A DNA stretch of 64,000 nt from Gonocerus acuteangulatus (taxonomy: Eukaryota > Arthropoda > Insecta > Hemiptera > Coreidae): the NCBI GenBank assembly GCA_946811695.1, contig OX328123.1:122910429-122974428 (forward strand). Direction: 5' to 3'. Of the stretch, positions 1 to 12,303 are shown piece after piece (position 1 is the first letter of the stretch; each line of letters begins with the position of its first letter). The notes under the pieces are model-generated. The model was not told where the DNA came from. It did no database searches and saw only the letters and a program-made list of their open reading frames with translations. The position numbers and the translations under genes are program-made.

Positions 1-162
1 AAAGACAGACTTTGACAAGGACAGTTTATAAATATTTAAAGGGAAAAAACCTTTTCAAAAGTTAATAATAAATAAAGAAGAAGTAGGAGTAAATAATTAA
101 TTGAAGTAAGGGGAAGGAGAAAAATATTTCATATATTTTGATATATTTGAACATTTATTTTA

Positions 163-312
163 TATTGAGGGCTCACGGACCCATGAAGAGGCCGGAGTAC
201 CTATTATTTATTTTATATTGAGGGCTCACGGACCCATGAAGAGGCCGGAGTACCTATTATTTGTTTTGTATTAAAGGCTCACGGACCCATGAAGAGGCCG
301 GAGTACCTTATC
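163..312. repeat. 54-bp minisatellite, about 3 copies
   Basis: Three successive copies of a unit containing GGCTCACGGACCCATGAAG and GAGGCCGGAGTACCT, spaced about 54 bp. The third copy is truncated and slightly diverged. No coding potential seen. Confidence 0.9.
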
Positions 313-375
313 TACGAATTGGGAAATATTATATTATACTATGTTATAATAAAGGGGGGAAATTTATTAATAATA

Positions 376-535
376 ATTATTGAAGTGGAAGGAGTTTAAT
401 AAATATTGAAGTGGAAGGAGTTTAATAAATATTGAAGTGGAAGGAGTTTAATAAATATTGAAGTGGAAGGAGTTTAATTAATATTGAAGTGGAAGGAGTT
501 TAATAAATATTGAAGTGGAAGGAGAAGTTTTTAAA
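376..535. repeat. 26-bp minisatellite, about 6 copies
   Basis: The unit TGAAGTGGAAGGAGTTTAAT plus six bases recurs every 26 bp about six times, nearly without divergence, which points to recent expansion. Confidence 0.92.
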
Positions 536-1321
536 TGAAATGTAGTAAGAAGGAGTGACTGACAAACAAGTTGACACCGACAAGGACTGATAGACTATAG
601 ACAAATTATTTTAATTACATTAAAATTTCAATTTTTTTAAAAATGGGCTAGTGAGGGAACAAACTTTCTTGAACAATTATTGGAGTCATGTCAAATGCAA
701 TGGGTAAAATAATTAAATATGAATAAAAACCACAATGAACTTAAAAAGAAAAATTGTTGTACATAAAATAAAATTAAAGAATAAATAAATAATAATAAAA
801 CTTAAGATTAAATGAGCCAGGAGGCTCAGCTTTGAGCTATACTTATATTTTTTTTTGTTGTCGTGGTAGATACTTTTAATTATATTATATTGTTCATTTG
901 AAATTAAAATGATTAATTATTGAATTAAGGGTAATATAAAAAAAAAAAAAAAATAAAAAAAAAAAAAAATAAAAAAAAAAATAAATAAAAATATATGTAA
1001 ATAGATAAAAATAATTTTTTTATTATTTAAAAAAAAAAAAAAAAAAATTTTTTTTTTTGATATAAGTGACTTTGTATTGGAATAAGAAGTATACAGCCAT
1101 ACAACATGTGTTGTAAATGTAAATGTTATTATTGTATGTAATTTTTTTTTGTTATAAAACATAATTTATAATTTTTATTAAGACTTTGGAATGTTTATAA
1201 TTTAATGTAGAGCATCTAAAAAACAAATTTAAATTTTTTAAAAATGAAACCTGTTAATAGTATCCAGTATTTGAATAGAAATGCTACCCTGAGCCGGAAA
1301 ACAAAATCTTTAGACCAAATA

Positions 1322-1377
<56 letters not shown>

Positions 1378-1578
1378 ACATGCTAAGCAGTTTTTAATTT
1401 TTTTTTTTACACCGGAGCCCACCCGAAATGTAATGATATAAAAGGGGGGTGCTCTAGAAAGAGTGAGTTTCTGGCATAGCAAAGAGTAGCATTCCTATTC
1501 AAAATAAAGGCTAGCTTATATATTATAAGTCCATCACAAATATTATCATTTGTCAATCAATAAATTAAATAAAAGAAT
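536..1578. other. AT-rich spacer with homopolymer runs, no gene seen
   Basis: Dominated by A and T runs at about 935-1050 and by a run of about 40 A at 1328-1370. Open frames here encode only poly-Lys or poly-Phe and are composition artefacts. Confidence 0.7.
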
Positions 1579-2062
1579 AATAAGAGAGATAGCATTTGGC
1601 AGTGTTTAGTTTGGCAGTGTTTATTTTTTCAAAAAGGCAGTGTTAAGTAGATAGAAGAGTCCAAATATCTCGGCTAGGAGCGATAAGGGATACAAGTTCC
1701 CAGGAAGATAACGAAAGAGGTGTTTCCAAGCATGGACAGGAAAAATCCAGGGAAGGACGCAGAAGTCAGACACCCTTAGTGTGGTGGGGGTACGCCTCTA
1801 TAAGTAGGGCCTTCCCCCACCACTCACTCTCACTCCAGCGCCGACGAAGGGCCAGAGCACTCACTCTCACTTCAACGCCAGCCAAGGGCGAGAGAGCACC
1901 CTTTGCACCACCACAGCCTGACACCGAGCACCAACTGGACATGATGGGAAGACAGAACTCCAAGATCTAACAGCCGACCATCCATCTCCTCAACACGACT
2001 ACCAGCAGCCTGCCTCTTCACTTCAAGAACATCATCCGTAAAACAAGCTGAGTATAACTCAC
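1579..2062 (+). mobile_element. Possible solo LTR or promoter-bearing repeat
   Basis: A relatively GC-rich block in AT-rich surroundings. It carries a TATA-like CTCTATAAGTAGGGCC at about 1796, followed some 25-30 bp later by CCACTCACTCTCAC, an initiator-like sequence repeated once downstream. The arrangement resembles the promoter of arthropod Gypsy-type LTRs. No second copy lies in the window, so solo-LTR status is inference. A host promoter or another repeat is also possible. Confidence 0.3.
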
Positions 2063-4259
2063 TCACTGCCAATCTTTAATTAAACTCATAAAAGCTATCT
2101 AAAATTTCACAATGGCCAATAGTTATATTTTAATATATAAGTTAATATTTTAAATATGTTCTAAACATTTCTTAATAACCCAACATTGATACAAATATGT
2201 GAGTCAAGCAATATTTTTATCTTCTTTTTATATCACAGCCATGCAAAATCTAAAATTATATCTTTTCTTCAATATAAGTCAATTATTTCCAACTCTCTTT
2301 TATTTATAATGAACCTTTCTCCTGGTATTTAATATGGTCTCAACACATAAAATGACGAATGGTAAGAAATGATTCTAATCATATAGTTCTCATGCTTTTC
2401 TTTCAGGAAATTTAGTAAATTAATTTAATTATTCAAATGGTTATTCATAAGTCCGTATGTGGTGAGTTTGGTAATATTTTAAATGAACCCTGAGATTTCC
2501 TATATTAACTTTCAAATATAATCCAATTTTCTTTTCCTCCCCCACCATAACACCACAATATATATACTAATACACATCATATCGTCTCTACCATGTCAAA
2601 CTATCGAATATGCAAAATCTCGTTTCGGGACTTTGCTTTTGTATTGTGGACGATACGGCTGGTCGCGAATTGTCACAACTCTAACCCCTTTATAGAATAG
2701 CCTTTAATGTCTTAAATAAAGTATCATCTAAGACCATTTTTGAATACATTATTTCGTCAATGGATAAAATATGTTTGTTCCTAATTTGCTCCGCTTTGCT
2801 TATTCGTTAGTTTGACATGGTTGGGACAATATGTTAAAGAGGATAGTTACATTAATTTTAAAAATGAAGACACGATGACTCTGGAATGACTATGAAATAT
2901 ATTAAACAATAGTAGCAGAATTCAAAATTTCTAAATAAATTACTAAATATTTTTGACAATGTACATAATTTAGTCAATTAAGGCCCAGCACACACAGTGT
3001 GCTCAACTCTCGTTGCAAACCAGTTGCATCTGAAACCAGTTTGCAACTGAAACAAAACTTTTGTCCGCACGCAGGGGACCCGGCAAAGGACTAGTTGTAA
3101 ATCAGTTGCGTCTATGATGCAGTAAAAGTGGAATGTTTTTTAAGTGCTGTATTTATTTGTTTTTAAGGCCTTGGCTTTGCCGTGTGAGCTTACTATGTCA
3201 GACTCAGACGAAGAAGACGTTGACATTTTATCTCAATCAACACACTTCTATGACATTTTTTCCCTTGCCATCTGTACATATGATGTCATTTGGTACATGG
3301 GTTACCTTCATAAAGAATAAGAAAAACACCAAATTTCAGCTTAATGTCTTAAACGGTTTCAAAAATACGGCCATGTAAAGTTTTCAAAATTTTGCTGCGG
3401 CAAAATATACAGCTCCACTCCTGTTTACGGTAGAAACCATTGACACCATCAATTTTTAGTTTTTTATATGCCCTTTAAAATAGCATGTAACACATATGCT
3501 GTACTTGTGTACCATTCGCTGAAGTATTATGTACTATGAATCCAAAAACTCCAACAGGGAGAATTTACTTCCTATCCGGAGACAAAATTTTTAGAAGCAA
3601 TGAAATGTTACTCCAATACCGCTAAAACGTTTGTTTCAAATTTCCAACCACTTTTATAGTTTAACATTTATAAATGAATATGAAAATTGCTAATAATACT
3701 TATGTTTTATTCAAGCTGCCAGTCACCTAAAATAGTTTGAGTACAACGTTATTTATTTTTAGACAAATATTCTAAATTGAACTAATTATAACAAATTATT
3801 AATGTAAACAATTTTTTTTAAATAAGCTTTGTAATTAAGATAATAAAATTGAAATAAAGTAGGTAAAGTTAGGATTTAATTTTAAAATTATGTATTAAAA
3901 AGCTTTTATATATAAAAATACGTAAAATTAGTCCAAAGCCGCCTTTAGTTTTAAATTATTTTAAAGATTGACACTATATGGCTGATAAAACACCGGCTAA
4001 ACACCTCTTGGTCTCGAACAACGAAACTACAACCAACCGCATATCATTAAAATCGGGCCATTTTTGAACGGCAGGAGAGCGAACAGACAAATTCGTATGC
4101 ATATACATATACATATACTGGGTGTCCCCAACATAAACGGCAAAACTTCAGCAATCGATGCAGGATGAAAAAAGAAAGAAAAAAAGTCGTTCGGCATTTT
4201 TCTCGTTTTTGCTTGGTTTCCGAGAAAAACTCAAAAAAGTCCGACTCGCAGGATCTGCG
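2063..4259. other. AT-rich spacer, no gene recognised
   Basis: No convincing exon. At about 2982-3110 a GC-richer stretch starting GGCCCAGCACACACAGTG with repeated GTTGCAA words looks like one end of a DNA transposon, possibly of PIF/Harbinger type, but no partner end was found. At about 4117, ACTGGGTGTCCCC resembles a mariner-type terminal repeat. Confidence 0.5.
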
Positions 4260-5290
4260 TCATCTTAGCGCGGTTCAGTTCCTATCCCTAGTGTCATTTG
4301 GGAAGATTGAAATAGAAACCGTTATTATTTTGGTTCCACCTTTCCCCCGTAAACAAAGGGCCCTTTACCAAGAGGCAGCGTACCCTTATACCTGGAATGG
4401 CATCCATCACTGGTTGGCCAACCCAACTAATACAAACAGTTATTTCAAATATCCAAATGTTTCTAATTTTATTGATTTCTTCTACAATAATACTAATTCT
4501 ATAAATAAATGCAATTAAAAAAAACAACAACCCATTAAAATGTGAGCTAAAGAACTACGAAAACCCGATCAAAAGAACAAAACAAACACATTTGAAGATT
4601 TAAGCACTTATTTATCCGATTGACAATGCCTAATCAAAAATTTCTTTAGAATCTTTTTTGTAGAGAATTTAGTAAGCTTTCGAATGGTAAACTTTCGCTT
4701 CACAAGATTCTCAACCGTTTTAGAGATACTAAGTAAAATTTACAAAGTTACCAAAACTTTTCATGTCTGTTAATAAAATATTTTATTCTAACCCTTCCTT
4801 AACACCAAACGTAACCAAAATTTCAACATATTAGTTTTGATGAATGTTGAACATGCAGAAAATGTTTCAACTGAATCCCATGATTCTAAGTAACCAAACC
4901 AAAAACGATATTCAAAAACTATTTTTTCAATTTTCTCGAAAACGGTTACAAAAAATGTAATCTATAATTTTCGCGCGAATCCTCCCTCCCTCCATAGGGA
5001 GGAAACCCGCTTATGGGGTTGACATCATTACGCTATCTGGAAATGGCGACACAAAAATTTCACGTTTCAGATCCCCTAGCAACAAATATGACGGTTGTTG
5101 AATTTTTATATATATATTTCTCTGTTCGCTCTCCCACCGGCCCAAAAATGGTCAGATTTTGATGAAATTTCTCAGAAGATCGTTCGTCTAATTTGAAAGG
5201 TCAAGTTCGTTAAACGGCAGAATCCGTCCACCAGAACATGGTTCTGCATAACTGTGGAATTCCTACCAACTGGAGGATCATGAATAGAAT
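4260..5290. mobile_element. Rearranged copy of the TTAGCGCGGTT-end repeat family
   Basis: Starts with GTCATCTTAGCGCGGTT, the terminal motif also seen near 35450, 44175 and 61078. Between 4985 and 5230 it carries, in inverted orientation, the opposite terminal block (CTCCATAGGGAGGAAACCC) and the internal block with AAAAATGG and AGCGAACAG. The order shows internal inversion or insertion compared with the copies at 35-40 and 61-64 kb. No protein is encoded. Confidence 0.55.
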
Positions 5291-5295
5291 TTTCT

Positions 5296-6836
5296 ATACA
5301 TATAGCCCAATAGATAGAGGGGTTTGAGCTAACATTAATTCCCCCACAAGATTTTTTTTTCTAATAGATTTAGGTGTGATGGTAGTATGCTGAAAGAAAT
5401 TCTTCCACCTCGAAAGCCGGGGGGAGAACTTTCGGCAGGCGAAAAATCGCGAAAATGTAGCACTTTTTTCAGTTTTTCTTTCTTTATTTAAAAACCGTTG
5501 ATTTTGGATAAAAAAAAAACAAACTTCAAATAGAGAATAAAGAACATTAAATTCTGCTTCAAATGAACTGGCCGAAGTCCAAATTCGGCCCAGTAAACGT
5601 GCCGCAATCGCTAGCTAAAAAACAACACTTTTGTCCAATTTTGCGAAAAACTGTGTTGAGCCTACTTTTAACAACTTACAGCTTAAATTCATCAATTCTT
5701 TTGATAAACCACCTAAAATTTAAAGATCACCAATAACTGATTCCAAAAAGCACAAAAACGTATACATTTGAGCAATATAAAAAATTTTAAATCACTATTG
5801 AGCCAAAATGAGAAAAAGTTAGTAAAATATTCATTTGATCGCATTTTGCAAACTTTTGGTTCCTATTAGCCACAATTTACTTCTGATTCCATTCTAAATG
5901 TATCAAATAACAGTGTACGCGGTATGTTGAGGGGAAAGGGGTGGGGATGGGGAGAACCCTAAGACATTTAGACATATATCTGTGTCCGAGAAATTTTTAT
6001 CACTGTACTTCTATATTTCTTCAGTGAAGCAACGAAATTAGAAGCATATTGTATTGAAAATGACTGAATTTGAAGTAAATAGTTAATTAAAAATATGAAT
6101 ATACATTTATTCACTCACACGACATTTATTGAGTGAAATGATGTTAGGCTAATGGAATTATATTAAGTTTTTATTCCTTTTGAGGGCCCAGGTTGAGGCT
6201 CGTCGTCAGATGGAGTATCTTCTAGCACATTATTATTAAACACCATTAAATTCTGCGCCAAATGAGCTGCTCAAAGTGCAACTTCGGCCAAGTAAAATTG
6301 CCGCAATCGCTAGCCAATTTTTTCCAATTTTGGGAAAAACTATAGTGAGCCAAATTTTAACGAGTTACAGCTTGGACTAATCAATTGTTTTGGTAGCCCC
6401 CAAGTTAATCAATACCTGAATCAAAAAAGGACAAAAACTAATAAATTTGACCAATTTTAAAATTGTTGAGTCACTATTGAACCAAAATGAGGAAAACAGA
6501 AATTTTCATGCAAAATCTTTGGCTAGCGATTGCGGCAATTTTATGTGGCCGAATTTGGACTTTGATCAGTTCATTTGAAGCAGAATTTAAAGTACTTTAC
6601 TTCCTATTTGAAGTTTTTTTCATATCCAAAATCAACGGTTTTTAAATTAATGAAGAAAAACTGAAAAAAGTGCTAAACTTTCGCGGTTTTTCGCCTTCCA
6701 AAAGTTCTCCCCCCGGCTTTCGGGTTGGAAAAATTGGTTTCAGCATACTCACACCATACCTAAGGATATTAGAAAAACAATGTTGTGGGGGAATTAATGT
6801 TAGCTCGACCCCCTTTTGAAGCCTCTATATACTGGA
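5296..6836. mobile_element. Foldback DNA element with long inverted repeats
   Basis: An arm of about 330 bp at 5296-5625 reappears in reverse complement at about 6515-6836. Shared landmarks are GAGCTAACATTAATTCCCCC, AAGCCGGGGGGAGAACTTT and GCCGCAATCGCTAGC. The roughly 900 bp between the arms include a further diverged partial copy at about 6240-6330. No transposase is encoded, so it is non-autonomous. A fragment of one end is at 12206-12295. Confidence 0.75.
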
Positions 6837-7039
6837 CTAATAACTTTAAGCCAGGTATCATCGCACAAGCTTTATCTAATACCTGCGAGTTTTCAGTCCA
6901 CCTGATAATACAGTTTTAGTGGAAAATGATTAATTCTAGAAACTTCGCTGAATTTAGCTCTTTGATGTGAAAAATTTCGTGACATGGTTTCCAAATTCGT
7001 GACTTTTTCGTGATTTTCGTGCCCTATTTTTCATTTCGT

Positions 7040-7934
7040 GACATTTTCGTGCAGTAGACACCCTATGTAAGGCCTCATCGAAAAGCGCAGCAAGGAAAAT
7101 GTCAAATAGGGGCCGGCCTAAAGGGAAACCTTGTATCCTGACAGATATTCCTGAAAAGCTAATTATTGAAGGTGAAAAAAACAAAAACAAAAAGCACCAC
7201 CCTAAACGTATGACACCACATAAAAATAAACCCCTTCCTAAAAAAGTGGTAAATTTTTAGATTCTAATACTGACACAGAAATTTCTTCAGAAGAAAGTGA
7301 CGTTGATCTGTCTGATAAATGTCGCTAGGTGTATAGATGACCAGCAACAATTTGAAAATTTAATACTTGTTAAAAATAAAAGTAAAAAGACTATTACATA
7401 TTTAGTCGCAGAGATCAGTGGTATTAGATGTCCAATGTTTAAGATCCAATATTTTAAAAAACAAACTTTAAGTGACAAGTTTACAAGAGAAGATGAAAAT
7501 TTCTATGATATTGATGTTGAAGAAAATTGTGGCTAAACTTCTATAACCAACTATTGCTAGTGGATCTGCTCAACAGTTAAAACGTTTATCGATTGGACTG
7601 GATTTTTCAGCATATTAAGCATAACATAATATCAATAATAGCTTTTTTATTATGCTTACATCCTTGCTCTGTATTTATTAAACTTACAATTAATTACAAT
7701 ATTACTGAATACAATTTTTTTTCTGCACTGCTGTGTAGTTGTTACGTTGTCAGAGCTACAACACCCCATGGTCAAAGGTACAACTACATGTTGTACGATT
7801 ATTTTCTAAAAAATTAATAAAAAATATTAAATGTAAAGCTAGAACCTTGAACAAATTAAATATGACAAGCAATAGAATACTAATCACAATAAAATTAAAA
7901 AAAAAAAAAAGAATTTAGCCTTAATATTCAAGCT

Positions 7935-7935
<1 letters not shown>
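7040..7935 (+). pseudogene. Pogo/Tigger-like transposase C-terminal relic
   Basis: Fragments of a transposase tail are readable in several frames: a basic segment with NRGRPKGKPCILTD near 7110, an acidic Ser/Glu segment near 7265-7320, then a small C-terminal domain at 7297-7536 with FKKQTLSDKF and DIDVEE. The C-terminal part and 3' flank to about 7935 match the element at 58453-59512, including GGTCAAAGGTACAAC. Lys-rich then acidic then compact tails are usual in pogo-superfamily proteins. A stop at about 7327 and frame changes make it dead. The 3' terminal repeat has been replaced by a (TA)n array. Confidence 0.6.

Positions 7936-7938
<3 letters not shown>

Positions 7939-8007
<69 letters not shown>
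7939..8007. repeat. (TA)n microsatellite
   Basis: About 34 uninterrupted TA units directly abutting the 3' end of the pogo-like relic. Confidence 0.95.
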
Positions 8008-8010
<3 letters not shown>

Positions 8011-9655
8011 TCAAGAAATACAAGAGGAAATTTCAAAATGTTGTGTAAATACAGTTTTATTTTAATAAACCTTTGAAACTGGTGTTAATGATCTTAAAGG
8101 TTGACAAGCCTTAAGCCAAAAAAATAAAATAAAAAATAAATAAATAAAAAAGAAAAAAAAAAAAAAAGAAAAGAAAAGAAAAACCTTGAATGGTTCTAGG
8201 TAGGGCAATAGAACCTTGTATGGTTCTATTGCTTATCCCTAGAATACCAATCAAAATACAATTCAAAAACTGAACTCCATGCAACAGTTATTGTATAATG
8301 ATAATACAAATCACTTGTAACCAGTGGCTTTCAAAGGTAAATAAGTAAAAATTAGAATATAGAATGCCAAACAAGAATTTTATTAAATTAAATATAAAGT
8401 ATTTTTTTGTTAAGGTGCTGACATTCATAGTGATGCTGGAAATTTCCTCAATAGGCCCTGAAATAAGAAAAATCCCTGCTGCAGGTAGGACTCCAACCCA
8501 CGTTTCCACCATAGACCACGGGGAGACCCATTTAAAGTCTTTATTAATAAAACCTTTACAAAGTAATAGTATAGGAATTACTGTAGATCCAATAAAACAA
8601 TAGTTTTTGAATAATAAACCCTGTTCTGTCACCTTAAGAAGTTTGTTGTACAAATTTAAGTAGTGTTGCACCGAATCAAATATTGAGAGCTGCATGGTCG
8701 TTATACCGGCTCAGCTTACACAACATTTCTTACAGAAAGAAATCCTTGAGATTTTACTGTTCATTATATATGGTTTGAACATTAGTTTCTGAGTTGGTGA
8801 ATGCAAAAAGTTGTATTTCCACATATAGGTATCATGAGTTGTAAACTATGTAAAAATATAAGAGTACGTTGAATCCAATCACTACACGATTATCATATGT
8901 TTTTAACCTCTTCCTGGGTTGCTACTATCTTCTTGTTTGTATAAGTTTAACTCTTTTGCATATTCTTCCTTACTCACGTGGCAGTCCAATTATTATGGAT
9001 CGGAAACAAAAATTTTAACTTTTGTTGCTTGTTGAAAATATAATGGCATTTAAATTCTTTCAATACTCACCTTTGCCCTTTCAACCCAAAAACTTTCTTT
9101 TTCTGGTTCAATTTTCCCTTCTTCGTCCCCCAATGCTTCTTGTAAAAGGTAAACAACTTACTCACTTTTAACAAGTTACAGTTACTTCTTATTACGTGTT
9201 TGGTTATGGGGGTAGTAGCTTCTGTATTTAGGGAAAATGCTCTTTAGCATGTTCAAATTTTGTCACAAAGTTTGTTTTCAGACAGCCCATACCCTCTGCA
9301 ATACCTAGGAGAAATATCAAAGCAAGATTTTTTTCTCTTAATGATGTTTATTACTTTTTTCTTTTTCTTTTAGGCATCCAGAATAGAGAGAAAAACTGCT
9401 TTCCAGCTCTCTTTCCTAGCAATTTCTATTGAAAACTTATCTTCCCTCTTTTTTTCTTCCAAACAGAGCTGCCAGCCACTATAACTGAATTTAAGTAGGA
9501 TAATTGGATCCCAATTCACAAGCCCCCAGATGTGTGTGAAAAAGTCATATCTTTGCTCAAGTAATTTCACATTTCACTAAAACACAAGCAGGGTTTATTC
9601 ATTTGTCCACTTTTCTCTGTATAACTGTTCTATTCTATCAATTGTATTACCCTTA
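8008..9655. other. Spacer, no gene recognised
   Basis: Mostly AT-rich. A short perfect hairpin lies at about 8207-8234 (GCAATAGAACC, 6-nt loop, complement). The 135-codon minus frame at 8288-8695 has no recognisable domain, and I do not call it a gene. Confidence 0.5.
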
Positions 9656-9723
9656 TTATGATTTTTCATTGTATGATTTCCCTTCCATAAGTAACTTCAG
9701 TGGTGGCACTTCTTGCTCTGAAT
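9656..9723 (-). CDS. Possible terminal coding exon of host gene B
   Basis: On minus, a polypyrimidine tract and CAG acceptor precede an exon starting ATTCAGAGCAAGAAG. Entered with two bases completing a split codon, it reads 21 codons to a TAA at 9658-9656 (motif EVPPLKLL). This phase matches the donor of the exon at 16241-16372. Whether it is really spliced to that exon is inference, because cassette-like exons lie between them. Confidence 0.3.
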
Positions 9724-9860
9724 CTGAAAAAATAAATATGTATTTAAATTCTAGTAGTTGTGAGGATACATTATCATGCTTCCTAAAATTTATCATCACT
9801 TTAAATTAGTATTCCGTTCTTATGTCTCAATAACAAGATGTTTAAATACAAAAGGTGTAC

Positions 9861-9930
9861 CATATGCTGAGATTCCTTCACATCATCATTTTGTTGTACA
9901 TTGGATGCGGAAGTTCTTCTTACTCTGCAC
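9861..9930 (-). pseudogene. Exon-like cassette, possibly decayed
   Basis: Flanked on minus by a TTTTTTTAG acceptor and a GTACAC donor. Its start (GTGCAGAGTAAGAAG) resembles the exon at 9723, and its 3' half resembles the one at 11203-11266. It is open in only one frame, which does not match the phase of the upstream exon at 16241, so it may be an unused duplicate or a different isoform. Confidence 0.3.
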
Positions 9931-10004
9931 CTAAAAAAATAAACAGGTATATCATTACAAAATGTTGTGAGCAGATGCTCTTGTGGCAATACTTCAAATT
10001 AGTA

Positions 10005-11151
10005 CCGTTATCTGGGGTGAGTTCATACAGGTAGTACGAGTTCGGACAATAGTGTATGGCACAGGAAATCAAGTCACCTTGAGCAAGTTTTTTCACTAGG
10101 GTCATAATTGGCTTGACAAATACGATTGATATTACATTTTTCCCATATAGTTAAGCCGAAATCGCCGTGAGAACACTTTGAAGTGAGTAACAAATATTTT
10201 AATGTCAGTTTTAATTTCCATGATTTTGTATGTGTAGAGACTGTGTAAGTAATTAAACCCTAATTTTTCATATTTTTTATAGTAGGTTTATATGTTGTCA
10301 AATGATACATAAATAAATACATCCATTTTTTTTTTTGTTAAAAAACTTTTCTTTCTCGTTTAAGTAAAAAACTCGCATACCGTGGGGTGAGTTCGGACAT
10401 GCATCAATTTTACCTGCGTCCTCGTGGCTTAAATGAAAAAAGTATTTATTCCAAAGAGGCTTTGAAAAATGTAATTGTCGATGTCAAAACCAAGAACAAG
10501 ATTCTGAGAGAGGATCAATTTTCAACTTTAAATGATAAAGTTAGAGGAATGTACACCAAAAAAAGTGGTGGCCAAACAAAATTGAGTAAAGAAAAAAAAT
10601 AGCAAAGAGAATTTTAACTGCAGCTGAATGTGACTTTCCATTAACTCGATTAAGATATTCACCAAATGGTAAAAACATATTTGGATAGGTCAGGAAACAC
10701 CTTGCAGGATTTTAAGACAAAAAGCCCGGACTGAAATGGTTTTACGGCTTTATGAAAAGGAATCAGCCATTAATGGAACGCCTTACACAAAACATCAAAA
10801 GGTGTAGAGCAGAAGTTGATAAGGAAAAAGTTAATATTTTGTTGATCTAAAAAATATTCCTCTTGAAATATCGTCAATTATTACCAAACCCACACCAACT
10901 ATAGTTGAAGTTTAGATTTTTACAGAAATAAAGGTTGTCCGAACTCACCCCAAACGTAGGGGTGAGTTCGGACACATTTTAGCAATAAAAAAAATTGAAA
11001 ATTTTTGAGATATTCAAAAAACAAAATACACTATTCGATAGAGGAAGGTTAAGGGTTCATACATTAATTTTTACAGATTTTTATAAAAATTCCGTGTTTT
11101 GTTATTACGAGAAAACCTCAAAAATGTGTCCGAACTCACCCCAGATGACGG
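10005..11151 (+). mobile_element. Short pogo-like DNA transposon with TA duplication
   Basis: Bounded by terminal inverted repeats CCGTTATCTGGGGTGAGTTC (left) and its imperfect complement (right end at 11151), flanked by TA at 10003-10004 and 11152-11153. The subterminal word GGGGTGAGTTCGGACA is repeated inside: near 10384 direct, near 10940 inverted, near 10960 direct and at 11127-11142 inverted. It encodes only the DNA-binding N-terminus of a transposase, so it is a deletion derivative. Size about 1.15 kb. Confidence 0.75.
10399..10602 (+). pseudogene. Pogo-type transposase N-terminal HTH fragment
   Basis: A frame of about 67 codons from ATG at 10399. It carries a Psq/CENP-B-type helix-turn-helix pattern: a Tyr-Ser-Lys-Glu-Ala helix, then an STLNDKVRGMY-like recognition region, then GGQTKLS, the usual start of the second domain. 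It ends at TAG 10600 in an A run. The remaining coding sequence up to about 10915 is broken, and the catalytic DDE domain is absent. Confidence 0.6.
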
Positions 11152-11202
11152 TAATTAGTTTGTATTAATAACTAATAAAATGTTTAGATGCAACAGGCTT
11201 AC

Positions 11203-11266
11203 CTTCAGTATTCTGAGGTTCCTCGGCATTATCATTCTTTTAAAATGTTGGATCTTCCTCAGTCAT
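11203..11266 (-). pseudogene. Exon-like cassette with good splice sites, decayed
   Basis: On minus, a TTTTTTTTCAG acceptor and a GTAAGCC donor enclose 64 bp that align by eye to the 9861-9930 cassette (shared GAAGA, AAAGAATGATAATG and CTCAGAATA-like words). All three frames meet a stop, so it is probably a dead duplicate exon of host gene B. Confidence 0.35.
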
Positions 11267-11717
11267 CTGAAAAAAAAGGCTATAAGAAAGTAAAGGAAAA
11301 AATTATCAAAATAACTATGACAGTAATACTTTCTTTAAAGAGACGTGTAATAAGTCAACAGAATCTGTAAAAATATAGGCACTTACCTCCACCAAGGCAG
11401 AGAACAGAATCATCAGTATGTCAGTCATTATTGTAAGTATAACAAAAAAACTGCCAAGTTTGGACACAAAAAATAAACCGAACAAAACAAGAAATAATCT
11501 TGACAGTGAGTGGTGCAACAGTTGTCAAGAATAAAGTTTGGTACATGGTACAGATTTCATTCTCAACAACTCAGATTGTCATTGGTGACAAAACAAAACA
11601 TTCTCGATTCTTTAAGTAGTTTATTTTGTCACTGCTAGATCTAATATTTCCATGCAGAGTATAAAGACATTCTTCCTATAAAATATCTGTTTTGTATTCA
11701 CCAGTCTATCTTGAGCA

Positions 11718-12205
11718 ACCAGTGGGGTGATTTAACATCCTAATAGGATCTGGCCTATATCTGATTGGAGTTCCTAGAGGGATTATGAATGTCTTGGCAC
11801 TCAGTAGTGTCACGCTTTTGTCTGATCTCAGCTCCCAGTGGAGTCAATCCTTTGTCTCACTTGAGCTCTATATACCTGATCTAAGCAGTCAGTGGATTCA
11901 GGCCTATGTCTGATCTAAGCTCCCAGAAGGCCCAGTCCTATGTCTGATCTATGCTCCCAGTGGGGTCTGATCTTTGCCTGATCTGAGCTCCCAGAAGGGC
12001 CAGTCCTATGTCTGATCTATGCTCCCAGAGGGGTCTGATCTTTACTTGATCTGAGCTCCCAGAAGGGCCAGTCCTATGTCTGATCTATGCTCCCAATGAG
12101 TCCAGTCCAACTTCTGACTTATGATCCCAATGGAGTCAGACCTATGTATAAGCTTTTCTCCCAATAGGGTCAAATCTGTGCCTAATCTGATCCCTGTATA
12201 GCCCA
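11718..12205. repeat. Minisatellite, roughly 30-60 bp units
   Basis: Diverged tandem units alternate TCTGATCTATGCTCCCAG, AAGGGCCAGTCCTATG and GGGGTCTGATCTTTG. Remnants of the same array reappear at 13346-13390 and at about 16104-16150, so the DNA between them was inserted into or recombined within the array. Confidence 0.85.
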
Positions 12206-12295
12206 TTACACCATACATAACGATGTTTAAAAAAAAATCATCTGGAGGTATTATTGCAAGCTCGACCCCCTCTATCTACTGGGCCAGTAAGGCCA
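12206..12295. mobile_element. End fragment of the 5.3-6.8 kb foldback family
   Basis: Contains AGCTCGACCCCCTCTATCTA and an upstream CACCATAC word matching the right arm at about 6750-6836. Confidence 0.6.
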
Positions 12296-12303
12296 GAACT
12301 AAG

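Noticed and set aside
917..1441. Open frames of 65-88 codons rich in Lys, Phe or Ile
   Set aside because: They arise from A/T homopolymers; no exon signals or domain.
4165..4518. 117-codon plus frame
   Set aside because: It lies inside the TTAGCGCGGTT-end repeat; other copies of the family do not keep it open.
8288..8695. 135-codon minus frame
   Set aside because: Hydrophobic by composition, no recognisable domain and no clear promoter or splice context; likely chance.
11718..12205. CRISPR-like array
   Set aside because: Units are contiguous and diverged, without constant repeats and unique spacers; this is a minisatellite in a eukaryote.
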